Below are positions 15,852 to 24,366 of a stretch of 64,000 nucleotides of DNA, in pieces. The translations under genes and the position numbers were made by a program. This DNA is from Arthrobacter sp. UKPF54-2 (GTDB lineage Bacteria; Actinomycetota; Actinomycetes; Actinomycetales; Micrococcaceae). Position 1 is the stretch's first letter. Every line of letters begins with the position of its first letter. A model generated the notes under the pieces. It was not told the DNA's origin and searched no databases. It saw only the letters and a program-made list of their open reading frames with translations. Where the stretch lies: NCBI RefSeq assembly GCF_007858535.1, contig NZ_CP040174.1:1860001-1924000 (forward strand), in the 5' to 3' direction.

Positions 15852-17930
15852 ATGTCTGTCCCCACCGGACGAAAGTTCTCCCTGCTGCCCATGCTGGGCC
15901 ACACCAAGGGCAAGCGCAGCCCCGTGACCTGCGCGCTCAAGTGTGACAACGCCTGCTCGGGCGAGGTCTGCAACAGCAGCTCCAACGACTACTTCCGCGA
16001 CATTGCCTCCGCCACGATGTCCCGTCGCTCCGCACTCGGCTTCGGCGCCGCCGGCGCGCTCGCCGTCGTCTTCGGCAACGGCGTGACCTCGGCGCAGCCG
16101 GCCACCGCCGGCGGTCCCGGCCTGGCCGCCGCCGCCAAGGACGGCTTCGGCAAGTCCAAGCTCAAGTTCACCGCGATCGCTCCGGTTGACGCCGCCGTCG
16201 ACGCGTTCACCGTCCCCGCAGGCTTCTCCTGGCAGCCGATCATCCGCTGGGGAGACCCGCTCTTCAACGATTCGCCGGCCTTCGACGTGGACCGCCAGAG
16301 CGCCAAGGCGCAGGCCCGCCAGTTCGGCTACAACAACGACTACACGGACATCCTGCCCCTGGACGCCAAGAAGCGCCGTGCCGTGCTCTTCACGAACCAC
16401 GAGTACACGAATGAGAACATCATGGTCCCGGCCGGCTTCGACGCCGCGGAGACCCGGGCCATCGGTCGCGCCGCCCACGGGCTCACCGTCGTCGAGCTGG
16501 AGCGCAAGAACACCAACCAGCCGTGGAGCTACGTCAAGGGCGCGCCGCTGAACCGGCGCTTCCTGACCGACACCAGCTACGAACTGACCGGCCCGGCCGC
16601 CGGCTCCGCGCTGGTCACCACCGTTGCCGACCCGTCCGGGCGGACCATCAAGGGCACGCTGGGCAACTGCTCCGGCGGCACCACCCCCTGGGGCACCATC
16701 CTCTCCGGCGAGGAGAACTTCAACGGCTACTTCGTCTCCGCTGGAACATCCGCCGCCGACAAGCGCTACGGCCTCACCAGCAAACCGACCGCCCGTCAGT
16801 GGGAGCTGGACGACCCCCGCTTCGACACCCGCAACCCCGGGTACGCCAACGAAAGCAACCGCTTCGGCTGGATTGTGGAGGTGGACCCTCAGGACCCGAC
16901 GTCAACGCCGAAGAAGCACTCCGCGATGGGCCGCTTCAAGCACGAGGGCGCCAACGTCATCATCGCCAAGTCCGGCCACGTGGTCGCCTACATGGGCGAC
17001 GACGAGCGCTTCGACTACCTCTACAAGTTCGTCTCCAGGGACAAGTACCGCGAAGGCGACCGCAAGCACAACCTGACCCTGCTCTCCGAGGGCGACCTCT
17101 ACGTCGCCAAGTTCACCGGGGACTCCCCGGCCGCCGAAATCGACGGCTCCGGCAAACTCCCCTCCGACGGAGCCTTCGACGGTTCGGGCGTCTGGCTTCC
17201 GCTGGTGGTGGGAGGCAAGCCCATGGTTCCGGATATGTCCGTCGAGGAGATCCTGGTCTATACCCGCGTCGCCGCGGACAAGGTGGGCCCCACCAAGATG
17301 GACCGCTGCGAGGACGTCCAGCCCAGCCTGCACACCGGCAAGGTCTACGTGGTCTGCACCAACAACTCCGACCGCGGCAAGACGGGCAAGGAGGGCGCCA
17401 CCGAGGTAAACCCGCGCACCCTGAACCGTGACGGCCACATCGTGGAAATCACCGAAACCGGGGACCAGACCTCCACGAAGTTCAACTGGAACCTGCTGAT
17501 GGTCTGCGGCGATCCGGCCAAGAACACCTCCGCCTACTTCGCCGGCTTCCCGGCCGACCAGGTTTCGCCGATTTCCTGCCCGGACAATGTGGCCTTCGAC
17601 TCGGTCGGCAACCTGTGGATTTCCACGGACGGGGCCCCCTCGAGCATCGGTTACGCGGACGGCCTGTTTAAGGTCACCCTCGACGGGCCCGAGCGCGGCC
17701 GCGTTGAGCAGTTCCTTGCCGTGCCGCGCGATGCCGAGACCTGCGGGCCGATCATCCACGACGAGGAGCGGCATGTTTTCGTCGCCGTGCAGCACCCCGG
17801 CGAGGAGGGCTCGTTCGCGGCCCAGCACTCGGCGTTCCCGGACTACGTGCCCGCAGGCGCGACGCCGAAGCCGGGGCAGGCCCGGATTCCCCGCCCGTCC
17901 GTAGTCCAGGTCTTCCGCACCGACGACTAG
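15852..17930 (+). CDS. PhoX family alkaline phosphatase (DUF839), Tat-exported
   Basis: A 692-aa secreted phosphatase of the PhoX family, a metal-dependent phosphomonoesterase induced on phosphate starvation. The N-terminus carries the conserved cysteine segment TCALKCDNACSGEVC, then ATMSRRSALGFGAAGALAVV, a Tat signal with twin Arg at about residues 58-59. Family landmarks follow: NHEYTNENIM, GNCSGGTTPWGTILSGEEN, RFGWIVEVDP, HEGANVI, GDDERFDYLYKFVS, CPDNVAFD. The start at 15852 has GGAAGG 8 nt upstream; a longer frame from 15813 lacks support. The cysteine-rich segment before the Tat motif makes the leader unusually long, as in other PhoX proteins. It appears monocistronic, ended by a strong hairpin (17971-18017). 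Confidence 0.87.
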   Translation: MSVPTGRKFSLLPMLGHTKGKRSPVTCALKCDNACSGEVCNSSSNDYFRDIASATMSRRSALGFGAAGALAVVFGNGVTSAQPATAGGPGLAAAAKDGFGKSKLKFTAIAPVDAAVDAFTVPAGFSWQPIIRWGDPLFNDSPAFDVDRQSAKAQARQFGYNNDYTDILPLDAKKRRAVLFTNHEYTNENIMVPAGFDAAETRAIGRAAHGLTVVELERKNTNQPWSYVKGAPLNRRFLTDTSYELTGPAAGSALVTTVADPSGRTIKGTLGNCSGGTTPWGTILSGEENFNGYFVSAGTSAADKRYGLTSKPTARQWELDDPRFDTRNPGYANESNRFGWIVEVDPQDPTSTPKKHSAMGRFKHEGANVIIAKSGHVVAYMGDDERFDYLYKFVSRDKYREGDRKHNLTLLSEGDLYVAKFTGDSPAAEIDGSGKLPSDGAFDGSGVWLPLVVGGKPMVPDMSVEEILVYTRVAADKVGPTKMDRCEDVQPSLHTGKVYVVCTNNSDRGKTGKEGATEVNPRTLNRDGHIVEITETGDQTSTKFNWNLLMVCGDPAKNTSAYFAGFPADQVSPISCPDNVAFDSVGNLWISTDGAPSSIGYADGLFKVTLDGPERGRVEQFLAVPRDAETCGPIIHDEERHVFVAVQHPGEEGSFAAQHSAFPDYVPAGATPKPGQARIPRPSVVQVFRTDD

Positions 17931-17937
17931 CACTCCC

Positions 17938-18050
17938 GACGCTCCCTCACGTTTGGCAGCTCCGGCGCAGACGCTCCCTCACATCCCGTGGCTCACGCGC
18001 GGGATGTGAGGGAGCGTTTGCAGTTTGGGGGCCGGATATGAGGGAGCGTC
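17938..18050. repeat. REP-like cluster of four GACGCTCCCTCAC units with a 17-bp hairpin
   Basis: The 13-bp unit GACGCTCCCTCAC occurs at 17938-17950 and 17970-17982, and in reverse orientation within 18001-18017 and 18039-18050. The two central units form a perfect 17-bp stem (17971-17987 with 18001-18017) around a 13-nt loop. It can act as the phoX terminator, but the repeated unit suggests a dispersed palindromic element. Confidence 0.75.
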
Positions 18051-18067
18051 CGGGGCGGCGGGGAACT

Positions 18068-18073
18068 GATAAT
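18068..18073 (+). promoter_or_regulatory. -10 box (GATAAT) for argS-menD
   Basis: GATAAT lies 9 nt before the GTG at 18083, in a short AT-rich stretch directly after the hairpin repeat. No SD follows. Confidence 0.45.
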
Positions 18074-18082
18074 TTGAACAGT

Positions 18083-19831
18083 GTGAATAATCCGGCCGAA
18101 ATGGTTGTCCCCAGAGTCCAGGCAGCTATTGCCCATGCCTTCGGCGAGGAGTTCCGCCAGACGGACCCGGTGATCCGGCCCTCGCAGTTCGCGGACATCC
18201 AGATCAACGCCGCCATGGCCCTGGCCAAGAAGGTCGGCCTGGCGCCTCGTGACGCCGCCGCCAGGATCGTGGAGGTACTGGACCTCGACGGCGTCTGCAG
18301 CCTCGTGGAGATCTCCGGGCCGGGCTTCATCAACCTCACTTTCGACGGCACCTGGATCGAGGAACTGCTCAACACGCCGGAGCCGGCCGGCGGGCAGCCG
18401 GAGCCGATGCACCGCGTCGTCGTCGACTATTCCTCCCCGAACGTGGCCAAGGAAATGCACGTCGGGCACCTCCGCACCACCGTCGTCGGGGACAGCCTGG
18501 TGCGCGTGCTCGAGGCGCTGGGCCACACGGTGATCCGACAGAACCACATCGGCGACTGGGGCACGCCGTTCGGCATGCTGATCGAGCACTGGCTGGAGGT
18601 GGGGGAGGACTCGCCCGAGGCGGCGCTGCTGGTCGATGACCCGAGCGCTTTTTACCAGGCCGCGCGGGCGAAGTTCGATGCCTCCGCCGCCGACCCCGAC
18701 GGCTTCGCCACCCGGGCGCGGCTGCGCGTGGTGGCGCTGCAGGGCGGGGACGCGGACACGTTTGCCGTCTGGCAGCGGCTCGTGGCTCAGTCGAAGCGCT
18801 ACTTCAACGCGATCTACGCGATGCTCGGCATCAGCCTCACCGACGACCACATCGCCGGCGAAAGCTCCTACGACGCGCACTTGGCACAGCTGTGCCAGGA
18901 ACTCGAGGAGCGCGGCATCGCCCGGATCAGCGAGGGCGCGCTCTGCACCTTCCCGGCCGGCTTCACCGGGCGCGACGGCGACCCGCTGCCGCTCATCATC
19001 CGCAAGTCCGACGGCGGCTACGGCTACGGCACCACCGACCTCGCCACCATCCGCTACCGGGTCCGGGAACTGGCAGCCGACCGCGTGCTCTACGTGGTGG
19101 GCGCCCCGCAGAACGTGCACCTGCGGATGGTGATGGCCACCGCCCGCGACGCCGGCTGGCTGCCCGACACGGTGGAGGCCACCCACGTCCAGATCGGCAA
19201 CGTCCTCGGCGAGGACGGCAAGATCCTCAAGTCCCGCGCCGGCAACCCGGTCAAGCTGATGGCGCTGCTGCGCGAGGCCGTGGACCGTGCCCGCGCCGTC
19301 ATCGATGCCAGCCGGCCGGAGCTCAGTGACGACGAGCGGGCGGTCACGGCCCGGCAGGTGGGCATCGGCGCGGTTAAGTACGCGGACCTCTCCACCGGCC
19401 ACGACACCGAGTACGTCTTCGACTTCGACCGGATGCTCGCGCTGACCGGCAACACGGGCCCGTACGTCCAGTACGCCGCCGCCCGGATCCGGTCCATCCT
19501 GCGCAAGGCCGGCGCGCTGGAGCAGGACCTCGGCCCCGGCGCGCCGGCGGCGACCATCGCCGTCGTCGAACCCGCCGAACGCGCGCTGGCCCTGCACCTG
19601 CTCGAATACGACGCTACGCTGCACAAGGTCGGTGAACTGCTCGAACCGCACCGGTTCTGCGCCTACCTGTTCGAACTCGCGCAGCTGTTCACTTCCTTCT
19701 ACGACCAGTGCCCCGTGCTCAAGGCCGAGGCCACGGTCCGCGACTCCCGGCTGGCCCTGTGCGGACTCGTGCTGCGCAGGCTCTCCAGCGGCCTGGACCT
19801 GCTGGGCATCGAGACGCCGGAGAACATGTGA
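18083..19831 (+). CDS. argS: Arginyl-tRNA synthetase (E. coli-like type)
   Basis: Class I synthetase charging tRNA-Arg, 582 aa. The N-terminal additional domain is followed by VVDYSSPNVAKEMHVGHLRT, whose HVGH is the HIGH motif. GEDGKILKSRAGNPVKL occupies the KMSK position, and GIGAVKYADLS plus the C-terminal anticodon-binding domain follow. The sequence follows the E. coli ArgRS line closely (NHIGDWGTPFGMLIEHWLE, GLDLLGIETPENM at the end) rather than the usual actinobacterial ArgS, suggesting a second or acquired copy. GTG 18083 is chosen for the -10 box; ATG 18101 is an alternative. Its stop overlaps menD (ATGTGA), so the two are translationally coupled. Confidence 0.85.
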   Translation: MNNPAEMVVPRVQAAIAHAFGEEFRQTDPVIRPSQFADIQINAAMALAKKVGLAPRDAAARIVEVLDLDGVCSLVEISGPGFINLTFDGTWIEELLNTPEPAGGQPEPMHRVVVDYSSPNVAKEMHVGHLRTTVVGDSLVRVLEALGHTVIRQNHIGDWGTPFGMLIEHWLEVGEDSPEAALLVDDPSAFYQAARAKFDASAADPDGFATRARLRVVALQGGDADTFAVWQRLVAQSKRYFNAIYAMLGISLTDDHIAGESSYDAHLAQLCQELEERGIARISEGALCTFPAGFTGRDGDPLPLIIRKSDGGYGYGTTDLATIRYRVRELAADRVLYVVGAPQNVHLRMVMATARDAGWLPDTVEATHVQIGNVLGEDGKILKSRAGNPVKLMALLREAVDRARAVIDASRPELSDDERAVTARQVGIGAVKYADLSTGHDTEYVFDFDRMLALTGNTGPYVQYAAARIRSILRKAGALEQDLGPGAPAATIAVVEPAERALALHLLEYDATLHKVGELLEPHRFCAYLFELAQLFTSFYDQCPVLKAEATVRDSRLALCGLVLRRLSSGLDLLGIETPENM

Positions 19832-21594
19832 GCCCGGAGGCGCCCGCGGCAGGCTCTCCTGGGGACGGTTCGTTGGGGTCGGTGGAGGCCGCACGGGTGG
19901 CCGTCGCCGCCCTGATCGGGTCCGGGGTGCGCTACGTCGTGGTGGCACCGGGATCCCGCTCCGCCCCGATGGCCTACGCCCTGGCCGAGGCCGACGCCGC
20001 CGGCCGGGTGGAGCTGCTGGTCCGGATCGACGAACGCGACGCCGGCTTCACCGCCCTGGGCCTGGCCCTGGCCACCGGCGCCCCCGCCGCCGTCCTGACC
20101 ACCTCGGGCACCGCCGTCGGGAACCTGCTGCCGGCCGTGATGGAAGCCAACCACGCCGCCGTGCCGCTGGTGGTCCTCTCCGCCGACCGGCCCGAGGAAC
20201 TCCGCGGCACCGGGGCGAACCAGACCACCGTGCAACCGGACCTGTTCGGCGAGCACGTCCGCTTCGCCGCCGACGTGCCGGCCGGCGAGAACCCGCTCCG
20301 GGCCGTCGAGACCGCGCTGAACGCCGCCACCGGCGCCTTCAAGGACATCCCGCCCGGCCCCGTGCAGCTGAACCTCGCCTTCCGCGACCCGCTGGTCCCG
20401 GCCGCGCGCGACGGCCTCGGCGAGGGCTCCGGCCGCCGGATCCACCAGGCCGCGCGCCACCCGCTGGCGCTGGACTTCCCGGACGCCTCCCCGGCCCTGC
20501 CCGAGCGGCGCACCGTCGTGCTCGCCGGGCACGACGCCGGACCGGTCGCCGAGGCGTTCGCCCGCGCCCAAGGCCTGCCGCTGCTCGCCGAACCTTCCTC
20601 CAACGCCCGCTTCGGCCCGAACGCCGTCGGACCCTACCGGCTGCTGCTGGAGCATTTCGGCCCGGACTCCGGCCAGCCGATTGAACGCGTGGTGCTGTTC
20701 GGCCGGCCCACCCTTTCCCGGCCCGTGTCGGCCCTCCTCGCCCGCGCCGACGTGCCCTCCGCCCTCTACCAGCCGGTCCAGGTGGCCTGGTACGAGCCCG
20801 GCCGGCGCACCGAGCTGCCGCTCGAGACCCTGGCGGACCTGGCCGACTTCGCCGGCCGGGGCAGCCCGGCGTGGCTCGACACCTGGCTGCTGGCCGGCGC
20901 CGCCGCCCAGCACACCCTGGACCTGGTGCTGGCCGGTTCAGCTTCCTCCTCTGCCGGCTCCGGGACCGCCTCCGGCCCCGCCTCCGGCCCCGCCGTGGGC
21001 GCCTTGGTCTGGGAGCACGCCCGCGGGCAGTTGGTCCTGGGCTCTTCCAACGGGATCCGCGACGTTGATCTGGCCGGCGCCCCGGCCCCGGAACCGCAGG
21101 CCACCGTCTTCGCCAACCGCGGTCTGGCCGGGATCGACGGTACCCTCGCCACCGCCACCGGCATCGCCGTCGGCGGCCGGCAGGAAACCACCGTGCTGCT
21201 CGGCGACGTGACCTTCCTGCACGACGCCGGCGGGTTGCTGCTCGGCGCGGGGGAGACCGAACCGGCGCTGCGGATCGTGGTCCTCAACGACGCCGGCGGG
21301 GCCATCTTCGGGCTGCTGGAGCACGGCGCCGTCGAGCAGTCCGGCCGCTATGGCACCGCCGTCGAACGCCTCTTCGGCACCCCGCACACCGTGGACTTCT
21401 CCGCACTGGCAGCGGCGTATGGCGTCGCCCACCGCACGGCCAGCACGACGGCGGAGCTCGCCGCGGCGCTGGAGGAACCCGTGCATGGCCGCAGCATCAT
21501 CGAGGTGCGGACCGACCGCCAGGGCCTCCGCGAACTGCACGGACGGCTCCGCGAGGCCGTGTCCGCCGCCGTGGCAGGCGTCCTCGGCGGATAG
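19828..21594 (+). CDS. menD: SEPHCHC synthase (menaquinone biosynthesis)
   Basis: Thiamine-diphosphate enzyme joining isochorismate and 2-oxoglutarate to form SEPHCHC. The N-terminal TPP half shows VVVAPGSRSAPMA, RIDERDAGFTALGLA (catalytic Glu region) and TTSGTAVGNLLPAV. The C-terminal half shows NRGLAGIDGTLATATG and LLGDVTFLHDAGGLLLG, the metal/TPP-binding region. GTG 19828 overlaps the argS stop and gives 588 aa, normal for MenD. A low-complexity Ser/Gly/Ala insert (SASSSAGSGTASGPASGP) sits near residue 372. Adjacent menaquinone genes are separated from it by an ABC transporter. Transcription ends at a 38-bp palindrome. Confidence 0.9.
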   Translation: MSPEAPAAGSPGDGSLGSVEAARVAVAALIGSGVRYVVVAPGSRSAPMAYALAEADAAGRVELLVRIDERDAGFTALGLALATGAPAAVLTTSGTAVGNLLPAVMEANHAAVPLVVLSADRPEELRGTGANQTTVQPDLFGEHVRFAADVPAGENPLRAVETALNAATGAFKDIPPGPVQLNLAFRDPLVPAARDGLGEGSGRRIHQAARHPLALDFPDASPALPERRTVVLAGHDAGPVAEAFARAQGLPLLAEPSSNARFGPNAVGPYRLLLEHFGPDSGQPIERVVLFGRPTLSRPVSALLARADVPSALYQPVQVAWYEPGRRTELPLETLADLADFAGRGSPAWLDTWLLAGAAAQHTLDLVLAGSASSSAGSGTASGPASGPAVGALVWEHARGQLVLGSSNGIRDVDLAGAPAPEPQATVFANRGLAGIDGTLATATGIAVGGRQETTVLLGDVTFLHDAGGLLLGAGETEPALRIVVLNDAGGAIFGLLEHGAVEQSGRYGTAVERLFGTPHTVDFSALAAAYGVAHRTASTTAELAAALEEPVHGRSIIEVRTDRQGLRELHGRLREAVSAAVAGVLGG

Positions 21595-21639
21595 CCCGCG
21601 TTTCCCCGCCGCCGCGCCAACGGGTTGCCGCTACGCAAA

Positions 21640-21677
21640 AGGACAGCCGCTACGTGGATCCACGTAGCGGCTGTCCT
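21640..21677. terminator. 38-bp perfect palindrome, bidirectional terminator
   Basis: A perfect 38-bp inverted repeat centred on GGATCC lies between the convergent menD and ABC-transporter ATPase genes. It is preceded by AAAA on the plus strand, which gives a U run for the minus-strand transcript. Confidence 0.75.
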
Positions 21678-21695
21678 GAATCGGCGCGAAGAGTC

Positions 21696-22493
21696 CTAGT
21701 CGGCGATGTCGATGTGCGTCGGGTCGAGCACGCGCCGGAGGAATTCCTTGGTGCGGGGCTGGGTTGGGGCGCCAACAACCTGTTCGGCTGCGCCTTCCTC
21801 CACCACAACGCCGCCGTCCATAAAGACCACCCGGTCGGCGACTTCGCGGGCGAAGCCCATCTCGTGGGTGACCACCAGCATGGTCATGCCTTCCTTGGCC
21901 AGGTTCCGCATGACGGCGAGCACGTCGCCCACGGTCTCCGGGTCCAGGGCCGACGTCGGCTCGTCGAAGAGCATCAGTTCCGGGTCCATGCTCAGCGCCC
22001 GGGCGATGGCCACACGCTGCTGCTGGCCGCCGGAGAGCTGGTCCGGGAAGCGGTCCGCGAGGTGGTCCAGGCCCACGCGGGCCAGGTTCTTCCGGGCCAC
22101 GGCCGCGGCTTCGTCCTGGCTGCGCTTGAGCACCTTGGTCTGCGCGATCGTGCAGTTCTGCAGCGCGTTCAGGTGCGGGAAGAGGTTGAATTGCTGGAAC
22201 ACCATGCCCACCTTGCGGCGCATCTTGTCGATGTCCACGTCCGGGTCCGTCGATTCGAACCCGCCGACGTGGATGGTGCCCTCGTTGGGCTGCTCGAGCA
22301 GGTTCACGCAGCGCAGCAGGGTGGACTTGCCGGAGCCGGAGGGTCCGATCAGGCAGACCACTTCGCCGGGAGCGACCTCAAGGTTGATGCCTTTGAGGAC
22401 CTCGTTCGAGCCGTAGGACTTGCGGAGGTCCTTGATGGAGACCCCCGCGGCCTGGATCTGCTTCGCGGCGGCCGACGACGTTGATTCAGTCAT
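21696..22493 (-). CDS. Polar amino acid ABC transporter ATP-binding protein
   Basis: ABC ATPase of the glutamate/glutamine type (GluA/GlnQ-like). Walker [11 protein letters not shown]-loop [11 protein letters not shown], signature LSGGQQQR, Walker [13 protein letters not shown] and switch His VTHEMGFA are all intact. The start at 22493 (MTESTSS) has AGGA upstream and lies 4 nt beyond the permease stop. It is the last gene of a three-gene minus-strand unit (binding protein, permease, ATPase). The permease domain and lipoprotein suggest uptake of a polar amino acid; the exact substrate is not readable. Confidence 0.87.
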   Translation of the reverse strand: MTESTSSAAAKQIQAAGVSIKDLRKSYGSNEVLKGINLEVAPGEVVCLIGPSGSGKSTLLRCVNLLEQPNEGTIHVGGFESTDPDVDIDKMRRKVGMVFQQFNLFPHLNALQNCTIAQTKVLKRSQDEAAAVARKNLARVGLDHLADRFPDQLSGGQQQRVAIARALSMDPELMLFDEPTSALDPETVGDVLAVMRNLAKEGMTMLVVTHEMGFAREVADRVVFMDGGVVVEEGAAEQVVGAPTQPRTKEFLRRVLDPTHIDIAD

Positions 22494-22497
22494 GGTC

Positions 22498-23289
22498 CTA
22501 GCCCTTCGTCTTGGCGGTGCGGGATTCAAAGCGGCGGGCCAGAATACCGAGCGGCACGGTGATGATCAGGTAGCAGGCGCCGGCGATCACCAGCGGGGTC
22601 AGACCGGCGTTGGGCTGCGTGATGCCGTCGCGGCCGAACTTGGTCAGTTCGTACTGCGATGCGGCCAGGCCCAGCAGGTAGACGAGCGAGGAGTCCTTGG
22701 TCAGCAGGATGACCTCGTTGGTCAGCGGTGGCAGGACGATCTTGAAGGCCTGCGGAATCACGATCGAGACCATGGCGCGCCAGTGCGGCATGCCGAGTGA
22801 CCGGGCGGCCTCAAGCTGGCCCTTCGGCACGGCCTGCAGCCCGGCGCGCAGGGTTTCGGCGATGTAGGCCGCCGCGACCATGCCGAGCGCCAGCATCACG
22901 GTGACGTAGATGTCGAAGCGGACACCGAACGCCGTAGGGATGCCGAAACCGAAGGCGATGAAGACCAGCAGGGCCGGGACGCCGCGGAAGAACTCGATGT
23001 AGAGCGTCGCGATCCAGCGCCACACGGCCACCGAGGAGAGTTTCATCAGTGCCAGCAGCAGTCCGCCGGAGAGGCCCACCACAAAGCTCAGGGCGGTGTA
23101 GATGAGGGTGTTCTTCAGCGCCAGGGTGATGATCTGCGGGAACTGCTTGACCGCCGAATCCCAGTTGAAGAACGCCTTGCCGATGGAGGCCCAGTCGGCG
23201 AAGAGGATAAACAGGGCGACGGCGAGCGCCAGCAGTCCGTACTGGACGGAGCGGCTGACGCGGGCCCGTTGGCGAACAGTCATAGCCAT
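22498..23289 (-). CDS. Polar amino acid ABC transporter permease
   Basis: HisM/GlnP-type permease, 263 aa, with about five to six membrane helices. The EAA loop is recognisable as [26 protein letters not shown] conserved [14 protein letters not shown] precedes it. AAGG lies 8 nt before the ATG on the minus strand. It is the middle gene of the transporter unit, separated from the binding-protein gene by a strong stem-loop (23312-23369). Confidence 0.87.
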   Translation of the reverse strand: MAMTVRQRARVSRSVQYGLLALAVALFILFADWASIGKAFFNWDSAVKQFPQIITLALKNTLIYTALSFVVGLSGGLLLALMKLSSVAVWRWIATLYIEFFRGVPALLVFIAFGFGIPTAFGVRFDIYVTVMLALGMVAAAYIAETLRAGLQAVPKGQLEAARSLGMPHWRAMVSIVIPQAFKIVLPPLTNEVILLTKDSSLVYLLGLAASQYELTKFGRDGITQPNAGLTPLVIAGACYLIITVPLGILARRFESRTAKTKG

Positions 23290-23311
23290 GTGATTTGCCT
23301 TTTACATGTTG

Positions 23312-23369
23312 CGGGGCGGTTCCGGGTCAGGAAGCGGCCGGAGCCAACGACTGATCCGGAACCGCCCCG
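23312..23369 (-). terminator. Intra-operon stem-loop between binding protein and permease
   Basis: CGGGGCGGTTCCGG (23312-23325) pairs perfectly with 23356-23369, and the stem extends to 19 bp with one G-U pair around a 20-nt loop. No U tract follows. Such hairpins after the binding-protein gene usually stabilise its message or partly terminate transcription, raising binding-protein stoichiometry. Confidence 0.7.
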
Positions 23370-23392
23370 GCTGTGCGGTCGGTCCGGGCGGG

Positions 23393-24199
23393 TTACTTGG
23401 CGGCTTCGCCGAACCAGGTGGTCTTGAGCTTGGTCATGGTGCCGTCGTCGGCCAGGCGCTTGAGCGTCTTGTTGACAGAGTCGGTCATGGCTTTGTTGTC
23501 CTTCTTGACTGCGACGCCGAGCTGTTCGCCGGTCTTGTAGGTCTCGGCGAAGACCAGGCTGTCGTCGCCCTTGGCCGCGAAGCCCAGTACGGACTGGTTG
23601 TTGATGGCCGCGTCGACGCCGCCGGTCTTGATCGCCTGGATCAGCAGGCCGGTGTTCTCGTACTGGATCGTCTCCAGGCCCTTGGACTTGGCGTATTCCT
23701 CGCCGGTGGTGCCCTGCTGGACGCCGACCTTCTTGCCCTTGAGGTCGGCCAGGTTCTTCAGGCCGGAGGCCTTGGTGGCCAGCAGCGAGAGGTCGTCGTC
23801 GAGGTACGGGGTGGAGAAGTCCATAACGGTCTTGCGGGCGTCCGTGATGGAGATGCCCGAGACGGCGATGTCGCACTGGTTGGTGTTGAGAGCCTGGCCC
23901 GACTGGATGCCTTCGAAGGCCACCGTGAGGACATTGGGCTCGACCTTGAGGTCCTTGGCGATCTCCGCGGCCAGGTCCATGTCGAAGCCGACGTTCTTGC
24001 CGTCCTTGACGAACTCGAACGGCTCGTAGGGGATGTCCGAGCAGACCGTGAGCTTGCCGGACTCGATGAGCTTGACGCCGGAATCGGTGGTCGTGGTACC
24101 GCCGGAAGTGCTGCAGCCGGTCAGGGCGAGGGCGCCGACGGCGAGCAGGACAGCCGCCTTGGCCGCGGGACCGGCCAGGTGGGAACGGGAGATCAGCAT
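23393..24199 (-). CDS. Polar amino acid ABC transporter substrate-binding lipoprotein
   Basis: Periplasmic-binding-fold lipoprotein, 268 aa. The lipobox is ALALTGCS, with the modified Cys near residue 29. The SBP family 3 signature follows: GKLTVCSDIPYEPFEFV, then VGFDMDLAAEIAKDLKVE. AAAGG precedes the ATG. It is the first gene of the transporter unit. A 15-bp palindrome (24278-24292) about 80 bp upstream may bind its regulator. Confidence 0.87.
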   Translation of the reverse strand: MLISRSHLAGPAAKAAVLLAVGALALTGCSTSGGTTTTDSGVKLIESGKLTVCSDIPYEPFEFVKDGKNVGFDMDLAAEIAKDLKVEPNVLTVAFEGIQSGQALNTNQCDIAVSGISITDARKTVMDFSTPYLDDDLSLLATKASGLKNLADLKGKKVGVQQGTTGEEYAKSKGLETIQYENTGLLIQAIKTGGVDAAINNQSVLGFAAKGDDSLVFAETYKTGEQLGVAVKKDNKAMTDSVNKTLKRLADDGTMTKLKTTWFGEAAK

Positions 24200-24277
24200 T
24201 TCTTTACCTTTTGTTGCAGGGGTATGCGTGACTGGAACGGCTTTTAGTCTATCGCCGAATGAGAGATGTGCATCACA

Positions 24278-24292
24278 TGAAACTTAGTTTCA
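24278..24292. promoter_or_regulatory. 15-bp palindrome upstream of the amino acid transporter
   Basis: TGAAACTTAGTTTCA is a perfect inverted repeat (7-bp arms, 1-bp centre) in an AT-rich stretch upstream of the binding-protein gene. A -10-like TAGACT lies downstream of it on the minus strand (24251-24246). It is a likely operator; the regulator is unknown. Confidence 0.45.
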
Positions 24293-24366
24293 CTATTGGA
24301 TAACTAAACCGCCCCGCTTTTCAAGAGCCCGCGCGTTCCCGGTGTCTGGAATTCCGGACTTCCCGG

